From positions 1 through 18,434 of the forward strand of contig CANQAO010000005.1 in assembly GCA_947589375.1 (NCBI GenBank): DNA of 18,434 bases, given 5' to 3'. The notes beneath the pieces are model-generated. The model was not told the origin of the DNA and searched no databases. It worked only from the letters and a program-made list of their open reading frames with translations. This document shows positions 13,834 to 18,434 of this stretch, piece after piece; position 1 is the stretch's first letter; each line of letters begins with the position of its first letter. The translations under genes were made by a program, and so were the position numbers. The stretch comes from an uncultured Bacilli bacterium. Lineage in GTDB: Bacteria; Bacillota_I; Bacilli_A; RF39; UBA660.

Positions 13834-15150
13834 ATGCGAAATAAAGCTTTATTAGTAATTGCGTGTGTACTGTTTTTCATTGGTTTTAATAATGTACAAG
13901 CAGCTCCATCTGCTAGCGTAAATATTAAGGTTAGTTCTTCTAATATTATGGCTGGCCAGCGTGGTTCAGCAACGGTGACTATTTCTGCGAATGAGCGTAT
14001 TGGCCAATTATATGGGACATTTTCTTGTGGTGGCCTTGGCAGTAAGTCTTTAATGTATAATATTCAACTGGGAAATACACCTAGTAAATCAAGAAGCTAT
14101 ACAATTAGTTTTACTGCAAAAACTCCAGGTACTTATACATGTAAAGTGTCAGGGGTAGAAGTAGGTGGCCTTGAAAGCGGTGATTGGGCATATCCTTCAG
14201 CTAGCTCAAAAACAATAACTATTCAACCTGATAATCGTTCAACTAATAATGCTTTAAAATCATTGTCAGTTGAAGGTCAATCAATTTCACCGGATTTCGA
14301 TGCTAATACTACAGATTATAAGTTAAGTGTAACTAATGAGGTTAAATCGATTGATATAAAAGCAACTGCTGCTGATTCTAAATCAAAAGTAACAGGAACT
14401 GGTAAAAAAGATTTACAAATTGGTAATAATAAATTTGATATCGTGGTTACAGCTGAAAATGGTAGCCAAAAAACATATACTTTAAATGTTGAAGTTGATA
14501 CTAAACCAATAATTGTAAAAATAAATGGTGAGAAGCTTAACTTAATTAAGAAAAAAGAAGAATTACCAGAGTTATTAATAGCTCACGAAGATTTAACATT
14601 AAATATCGAAGAACAAGATATTCCGGCATATCGAATTGATAAATTAGGTTATGTATTAGTAGGTCTAAAAGATAGTAAAGGAAAAATTAAATTATATAAA
14701 TTTGATTCTAAAAAAGGTGATTTAAAAAATTTTAAGTACACTTTGTTTAAATATGTAATATCACCTAGTACGTATATTGCTTATGCCGATTTTCCTAAAA
14801 AATTAATTCCGCTAGGTTACAAAAAATATACCGAAGATATCAATGGCGAAAAAGCTTCAATTTATAAATTTTCAAAAAATTCTAGATATGGTTTGTTCTA
14901 TGGAATCAATATGGAAACAGGCAAGAAAAACATATATAAATATGATACTAAAGAAGGAACTATGCAAGTATACGATAATACTGAAGATGATCAATTAAAT
15001 CTTATGAAAGCAATTATCTTAGGATTAATTGGTTTATCTGGGCTATTATTCATTATCATTATTATTGTAATTGCTACTAGAAATCGAAAAATAAAAAAAG
15101 CTTTACGAAAATATGCTGAAAAATTAAAAATAAGACAAGAAGCTCGATAA
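13834..15150 (+). CDS. Membrane-anchored surface protein with cohesin/Ig-like and cadherin-like beta-sandwich domains (438 aa)
   Basis: A signal peptide (1-23, VQA|AP) is followed by a beta-rich domain (about 27-131: ASVNIKVSSSNIMAGQRGSA, later SYTISFTAKTPGTYTCKVSG) resembling cohesin/Ig-like folds. A cadherin-like beta-sandwich domain follows (138-221: NNALKSLSVEGQSISPDFDA, later YTLNVEV). Then comes an unassigned region rich in Lys/Tyr (225-385), a single membrane helix (392-414) and a basic cytosolic tail. The protein should display its N-terminal domains outside the cell. It lies 13 nt after the dockerin enzyme gene with its own TGGAGGT ribosome site, so the two are one operon. Since dockerins bind cohesins, this protein may hold the enzyme at the surface. 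The cohesin assignment is tentative, as the domain could be a generic Ig-like fold. Confidence 0.85.
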   Translation: MRNKALLVIACVLFFIGFNNVQAAPSASVNIKVSSSNIMAGQRGSATVTISANERIGQLYGTFSCGGLGSKSLMYNIQLGNTPSKSRSYTISFTAKTPGTYTCKVSGVEVGGLESGDWAYPSASSKTITIQPDNRSTNNALKSLSVEGQSISPDFDANTTDYKLSVTNEVKSIDIKATAADSKSKVTGTGKKDLQIGNNKFDIVVTAENGSQKTYTLNVEVDTKPIIVKINGEKLNLIKKKEELPELLIAHEDLTLNIEEQDIPAYRIDKLGYVLVGLKDSKGKIKLYKFDSKKGDLKNFKYTLFKYVISPSTYIAYADFPKKLIPLGYKKYTEDINGEKASIYKFSKNSRYGLFYGINMETGKKNIYKYDTKEGTMQVYDNTEDDQLNLMKAIILGLIGLSGLLFIIIIIVIATRNRKIKKALRKYAEKLKIRQEAR

Positions 15151-15162
15151 TGAGCTTCTTTT
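15137..15162 (+). terminator. Terminator of the dockerin/receptor operon
   Basis: AAGAAGCTC (15137-15145) pairs with GAGCTTCTT (15152-15160) around GATAAT, followed by more T. The stop codon TAA is in the loop. Confidence 0.85.
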
Positions 15163-15261
15163 GCTGTAAAACTTTTATTTTTAATAAAAAATCAGTAAAA
15201 TAATGCAATTAAAATGAATGAAATCTAATTGCTATTCATATTTATCATTATATATTTGTAT

Positions 15262-15289
15262 TTTACAATAATTTATTATAGAATATAAG
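15262..15289 (+). promoter_or_regulatory. Possible promoter for rloA-rloB
   Basis: TTTACA (15262-15267), a 16-bp spacer and TATAAG (15284-15289). Several other weak matches exist in this AT-rich 198-nt gap, so the call is tentative. It would give a ~80-nt leader, much longer than elsewhere in the window, containing the inverted repeat at 15323-15347. Confidence 0.35.
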
Positions 15290-15322
15290 CAATTTTTTTG
15301 CATACAATATTAATAAACAACA

Positions 15323-15347
15323 TTTTAAGAGAAATTTTCTCTTAAAA
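15323..15347. repeat. Near-perfect 12-bp inverted repeat upstream of rloA
   Basis: TTTTAAGAGAAA (15323-15334) and TTTCTCTTAAAA (15336-15347) are perfect complements around a single T. It lies about 29 nt before the ATG at 15376. It could be an operator for a dimeric regulator, or a leader hairpin; seven T follow at 15354-15360 but not directly after the stem. Confidence 0.5.
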
Positions 15348-15375
15348 ATTGCATTTTTTTAGAAAAGGTGATAAA

Positions 15376-16608
15376 ATGTTAGTGAAGGGAAGTGAAAAAA
15401 TGCTTATTCAATTCAAATATAAAAATCATAAATGTTTTAGTGATGAAGCCATTTTAGATTTAACAGCAACTCAAGAAAAAAGACATCTTGAATCGACAAT
15501 TGATATTAATGGTAATAAATTATTACCAGTTATTGCGATTCATGGAGCTAATGCTGCTGGTAAAAGTAGTGTATTAGAAGCTTTATCATTTATGTTTAAA
15601 ACCATTAAAAATTCTATTTCAACCGATATAGCTAAACCTTTAAGCACTGAACCTTTTGCTTTTGAAGAAAAAAGGCGTAAAGCAAATAGTGAATATGAGA
15701 TTTCTATTGCATTAGGTGACTATGAGTATCGTTATGGTTTTAGCATGAATGCCAATCGTTATGATGAAGAATGGCTATATAAAAATAAGTTTTCAGCGAC
15801 CACAACAGCTTCGCAAAAAATTATATTTGAAAGAACTAAAAATAATGTGGAATTTGGTTCTTCATATAAAAAAATAGAATCTATTTGGAATTTTTTCACT
15901 ACACAAATGAATATTAATCCTGATAAATTATTATTACTTAGTATTGTAGCTTCAAAAGAAGAGTCAGGTGAATTGCGTAGTATTTATGAATATATATGTA
16001 AATTTTGTGTTATACTTGAAAAAACGCCTTCAAACCCTATGACTATTGAAGTACTGGATGAAAAATCTTCTCTATTTAAAAAATTTCAAAAAAAAATTAG
16101 AGAATTTGATCCATGTTTAGTTGGAATTAATGTTCAAGAAGTTACGTCTGATGATAAAGTAGTTGGTTATAAACTGGATGGTGTTCACAAATCTTTTGAT
16201 TCAGAAAAAGAAATTATTCTCTTACCATTTCAAAAAGAATCAGCAGGAACTATAAAAATCCACCATGTTTTACCAGCTATTTTAAGAAATCTAGAGCAAG
16301 GTGGACTTTTATGTATTGATGAATTAGATATTCAATTTCATCCACTTTTATATAAAAAAATTGTAAATATGTATACCGATAAAAAAATTAATAAAAACAA
16401 TGCTCAATTAATCTTTACAGCCCATTCTACTTATTTGTTTAATAGTGAAAATATGCGTCGAGATGAAATTTATTTAGTTCAAAAAAACAATGTCGGAAAA
16501 TCTAATTTGTATTCTTTGTCAGAATTTAGAAATTTAAGAGTTGATGCCGATTATGAAAAAAAATATTTAACAGGTCAGTTTGGAGCAATCCCTTTTCAAG
16601 ATGAGTAG
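15376..16608 (+). CDS. rloA: RloA/AbiLi-type AAA ATPase (defence)
   Basis: An SMC/ABC-type ATPase of the AAA_15/AAA_21 group. Walker A is GANAAGKSS (57-65), a degenerate signature is ESAGT (288-292), Walker B is LLCIDELD (311-318) and the switch segment is TAHST (348-352). Its neighbour is RloB, and this RloA-RloB pairing is known from Campylobacter hsd loci and corresponds to lactococcal AbiL (AbiLi/AbiLii) phage defence. By analogy with PARIS/OLD-like systems the ATPase would sense infection and release or activate the TOPRIM-like partner; this is inference. Start choice: AAAAGGTGAT precedes the ATG at 15376, but an ATG at 15400 after GAAGGGA gives MLIQFKYKNHKCFSDE, which fits the family N-terminus better; either may be used. 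The stop lies 8 nt before rloB. Confidence 0.9.
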   Translation: MLVKGSEKMLIQFKYKNHKCFSDEAILDLTATQEKRHLESTIDINGNKLLPVIAIHGANAAGKSSVLEALSFMFKTIKNSISTDIAKPLSTEPFAFEEKRRKANSEYEISIALGDYEYRYGFSMNANRYDEEWLYKNKFSATTTASQKIIFERTKNNVEFGSSYKKIESIWNFFTTQMNINPDKLLLLSIVASKEESGELRSIYEYICKFCVILEKTPSNPMTIEVLDEKSSLFKKFQKKIREFDPCLVGINVQEVTSDDKVVGYKLDGVHKSFDSEKEIILLPFQKESAGTIKIHHVLPAILRNLEQGGLLCIDELDIQFHPLLYKKIVNMYTDKKINKNNAQLIFTAHSTYLFNSENMRRDEIYLVQKNNVGKSNLYSLSEFRNLRVDADYEKKYLTGQFGAIPFQDE

Positions 16609-16616
16609 GTAATATC

Positions 16617-17312
16617 ATGGGTAGTGATAATCTATTTAGAAAACGTAAGGCCATTAGAAGAGCTAGGAAAGAAGAAATAAAAAAACAAAAACCTAGTAAT
16701 TGGCTAGTGGTTTGTGAGGGTACTAAAACTGAACCTAATTATTTTAAATCAGCGATTGATGAAATTAATAAAAAATTACCTGATAATAGTAAATTAAAAG
16801 TTAATGTAGTTGGATGCGGAGAAAATACATTATCTCTAGTGAAAACGGCTGAAGATTTACAAAGTGAATATGATAAATATTTAAATGAAAAAGTTGTGCC
16901 ATATGGCAAAAAATTCGTAGTTTTTGATAAAGATGATTTTGATGATGAGCAATTTAATAGAGCCGTAGATTTATGTAAAAAATGTAATTTCATTCCTTTA
17001 TGGTCAAATCAAGCTATTGAGTTTTGGTTTTTACTTCATTTTTATTATATTGATTCAAAAATGAATCGACGTCAATATGCAGAAAAAATTGATCAATATT
17101 TTATGGATAAAGGACTGAAAAACAAATATAAAAAGAATGATCCAAAAATATATAAAAAATTATGCCAGTATGGTTCAGTAGAGAATGCTAGAAAAAATGC
17201 TGAAAAAGTTTTTAAACAAAATTTTAATGGCTCTCCAGCTAAAGCGGAAAGTTGTACAACTGTCTATAAATTTTTTGATGAAATTGATGAAACCATAGAT
17301 GAATTAAAATGA
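16617..17312 (+). CDS. rloB: RloB/AbiLii-family protein with TOPRIM-like motifs (231 aa)
   Basis: RloB is the constant partner of RloA ATPases. Family signatures are a basic N-terminus, WLVVCEGTKTEPNYF (29-43), the acidic FDKDDFDD (103-110), IPLWSNQAIEFWFLLHF (126-142) and a C-terminal ESCTTVYKF segment. The CEG glutamate and the DxD-like acidic cluster have the spacing of a TOPRIM metal site, so a nuclease effector is plausible. No intact biochemical role is visible beyond that. The start follows rloA by 8 nt, with the ribosome site TAGGTAAT overlapping the rloA stop; the two are one operon. The stop is TGA at 17310-17312, closely followed by an in-frame TAA. Confidence 0.9.
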   Translation: MGSDNLFRKRKAIRRARKEEIKKQKPSNWLVVCEGTKTEPNYFKSAIDEINKKLPDNSKLKVNVVGCGENTLSLVKTAEDLQSEYDKYLNEKVVPYGKKFVVFDKDDFDDEQFNRAVDLCKKCNFIPLWSNQAIEFWFLLHFYYIDSKMNRRQYAEKIDQYFMDKGLKNKYKKNDPKIYKKLCQYGSVENARKNAEKVFKQNFNGSPAKAESCTTVYKFFDEIDETIDELK

Positions 17313-17341
17313 TTATAATTACTTTTTAAAATTTAAAAGTG

Positions 17342-17364
17342 AAAGCTCAATAATGAGCTTTTTT
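17342..17364 (+). terminator. Terminator of rloA-rloB
   Basis: AAAGCTCA (17342-17349) pairs with TGAGCTTT (17354-17361) around ATAA and ends in further T. The stem core is shared with the terminators at 15137 and 18353. Confidence 0.85.
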
Positions 17365-17365
17365 C

Positions 17366-17394
17366 TTGACCTTTAAACATTTGTTTGTTATATT
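17366..17394 (+). promoter_or_regulatory. Promoter of the Panacea antitoxin gene
   Basis: TTGACC (17366-17371), a 17-bp spacer and TATATT (17389-17394) with extended TGT (17386-17388). It abuts the upstream terminator, so the antitoxin is a separate transcription unit with a leader of about 15 nt. Confidence 0.8.
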
Positions 17395-17415
17395 TTCTAT
17401 AAAGAAGGTGGTAAC

Positions 17416-17898
17416 ATGTTTGAAGCCAAAGTAATTGCTGAATATTTTTTAGCTAAAGATCCTCATAAAGTTTTATTCACAGATAACATAATTGTGAATG
17501 GTAAAAGAAAATTTTATGAAGGAAATGTAAGATTAAATAAATATTTATTTTTATCTCAAGTTGTATATTTAGCTAAATATGGAAAAAGCTTAATATCAGA
17601 TAATTTTGTAGTTTATGAAAATGGTCCAGTAGTGGAAAATGTTATGAGCAATTATCAAACTATTTATGCTAATGTAAAAAATGCGAATATTGATTCTGAA
17701 ACAAAAATGTTTTTAGATAAAATTTATTTTGCTTTAGAAAATGCTTCATATGATGAATTAATTGAAATAACTCATGAAGATCCTGAATGGATACGCTTGA
17801 GTGACAAAACTTATAATGCACCAACTATGAATTTAGAAAAAAATATAGAAGAGTATAAGCATCGTTATAAAGGTTTAATCGAAGCTTTAGATTTATAA
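17416..17898 (+). CDS. Panacea-domain (DUF4065/SocA-like) antitoxin (160 aa)
   Basis: The core RLNKYLFLSQVVYLAKYGKS (from 39) continues to the conserved ENGPVV (68-73), which matches the Panacea/DUF4065 pattern of a helical opening followed by YGPV-type turn. Panacea proteins are antitoxins that neutralise many unrelated toxins; SocA acts as a proteolytic adaptor. The 160-aa length is normal. The start follows AAGGTGG (17405-17411). The stop overlaps the ATG of the next reading frame (TAATG), the classic coupling of antitoxin and toxin, but that next gene is broken. With its toxin dead, this gene may be a relic or may guard against another toxin; its own frame is intact. Confidence 0.88.
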   Translation: MFEAKVIAEYFLAKDPHKVLFTDNIIVNGKRKFYEGNVRLNKYLFLSQVVYLAKYGKSLISDNFVVYENGPVVENVMSNYQTIYANVKNANIDSETKMFLDKIYFALENASYDELIEITHEDPEWIRLSDKTYNAPTMNLEKNIEEYKHRYKGLIEALDL

Positions 17899-18366
17899 TG
17901 ATAAGAAACAAATTAGAAGTTGGGCAAGTTTTGTGGCTTAATGTTAAATATCAAAAGTCATTACTTCTAATATAAAACACCCTATGTTGATCGCAATGTT
18001 AAGGATGATTATATAGAAGTTATAGCATTAGATAAAACTGCTGGAAAAATGCATCAATTATTCCATCGATATAATTATTATATTAACTCAAATAATCCTA
18101 AAGAAACTGTTATTTATGAAGATAGCTATGCATAGTTAAATACCAAACTGACAATTGATAACATAGAAGAGTTGAAATTTGTACGAAAAACTACTAATAA
18201 ATTATCAAACGATAAATTAAAAGCGGTATTAAATGAGTATAAACGTTATCAAAATGAATGTGGTGTTGATAAAAATAGAATAGTACATATGAATAAGAAA
18301 GCAATCTTAAAATTAAATGAAGATTTACATTTGGATAATGTTAGTGAAAAGCAAGCTCAAGAATGA
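17898..18366 (+). pseudogene. Inactivated toxin partner of the Panacea antitoxin
   Basis: The ATG at 17898 starts MIRNKLEVGQVLWLNVKYQK and stops at 17973. The homologous sense then continues in a second frame (17957-18000: VITSNIKHPMLIA) and a third (18001 on: KDDYIEVIALDKTAGKM). The third frame is interrupted by TAG at 18133-18135 (probably a former CAG, SYA-Q-LNTKL) and runs to TGA at 18364-18366. So at least two indels and one nonsense mutation are present. The opening G-x-V-x-W and the following KHPMLI resemble the start of a MazF/PemK-like barrel, and the C-terminus is a Lys-rich helix; the family is uncertain. Position and coupling argue that it was the toxin of the pair. Confidence 0.8.
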
Positions 18367-18375
18367 GCTTTTTTT
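18353..18375 (+). terminator. Terminator of the antitoxin/toxin unit
   Basis: AAGCTCA (18353-18359) pairs with TGAGCTT (18364-18370) around AGAA, followed by five T. The pseudogene's stop codon is inside the hairpin. Confidence 0.85.
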
Positions 18376-18434
18376 AAAATAATTGGTAGAAAATTCTATC
18401 TTTATTTTTTTATGTTTTTAACATACTAGTAATG

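Noticed and set aside
15205..15232. GCAATTA...TAATTGC inverted repeat upstream of rloA
   Set aside because: Seven-base AT-rich arms with a 14-nt spacer; weaker than the repeat at 15323-15347 and no supporting context.
15151..15375. CRISPR, attachment site or insertion-sequence ends in the accessory part
   Set aside because: No spaced direct repeats, transposase fragment, integrase or flanking target duplication can be seen here or elsewhere in the window.
17310..17318. TGA stop of rloB read as Trp (genetic code 4), with TAA two codons later
   Set aside because: All Trp residues in the intact genes use TGG and no gene has an internal TGA, so the standard bacterial code explains the window.
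18172..18366. A 64-codon open frame as an independent small gene
   Set aside because: It is the in-frame continuation of the broken toxin after the TAG at 18133, begins with TTG without a ribosome site, and reads as the tail of that protein.

Overview
This window is chromosomal DNA from a strongly AT-rich, low-GC Gram-positive bacterium. It most resembles an uncultured gut lineage of Bacilli/Erysipelotrichia or an RF39-like relative of the Mollicutes. Evidence for this is the codon bias towards A/T, the AGGAGG/AGGTGAT-type ribosome binding sites, RNase J, a BmrCD/TM287-288-style heterodimeric ABC exporter, and type IV pilin-like, GH73-like and Panacea genes. No intact gene has an internal TGA and Trp is read from TGG, so there is no sign of Mycoplasma code 4. 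The lineage assignment is inference. No stretch longer than about 300 bases lacks an annotated feature.

Left part (1-4900), mostly housekeeping: an unrecognised membrane/coiled-coil protein (148-1134); enolase (1252-2487), whose 3' end overlaps by 8 nt a small type IV pilin-like gene (2480-2878); a hairpin terminator shared with the convergent RNase J gene (4574-2889); and a tRNA-Arg(CCT) with encoded CCA (4743-4819).

Middle part (4900-12351): two overlapping genes for a heterodimeric ABC exporter (4899-8682) with the expected one-degenerate, one-consensus pair of ATP sites. A decayed scrap of a YhcG/DUF1016-type nuclease gene follows (about 8728-8922). Next is a DUF362-type cysteine-rich protein (8972-9850), then two minus-strand genes: a 555-aa protein with an HExxH zinc-peptidase signature (11559-9892) and a CDP-alcohol phosphatidyltransferase (12351-11752).

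Right part (12352-18434), surface and defence: a two-gene operon encodes a secreted glucosaminidase-like enzyme ending in a dockerin (12552-13820) and a membrane-anchored protein with a cohesin/Ig-like domain and a cadherin-like domain (13834-15150). This looks like an enzyme and its possible surface receptor. It is followed by an RloA/RloB (AbiL-type) ATPase plus TOPRIM-like pair (15376-17312), and then a Panacea (DUF4065/SocA-like) antitoxin (17416-17898). The antitoxin's translationally coupled partner is a pseudogene spread over three reading frames with an additional nonsense codon (17898-18366).

Almost every promoter I can place has an extended -10 (TGn-TATAAT, mostly TGT) and a very short 5' leader. 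Most transcription units end in clear intrinsic terminators, several built on the same AAGCTCA/TGAGCTT stem. The most interesting points are the dockerin/receptor operon, the defence cluster with a dead toxin, and the fossil DUF1016 gene in which a conserved Trp codon has become TAG.
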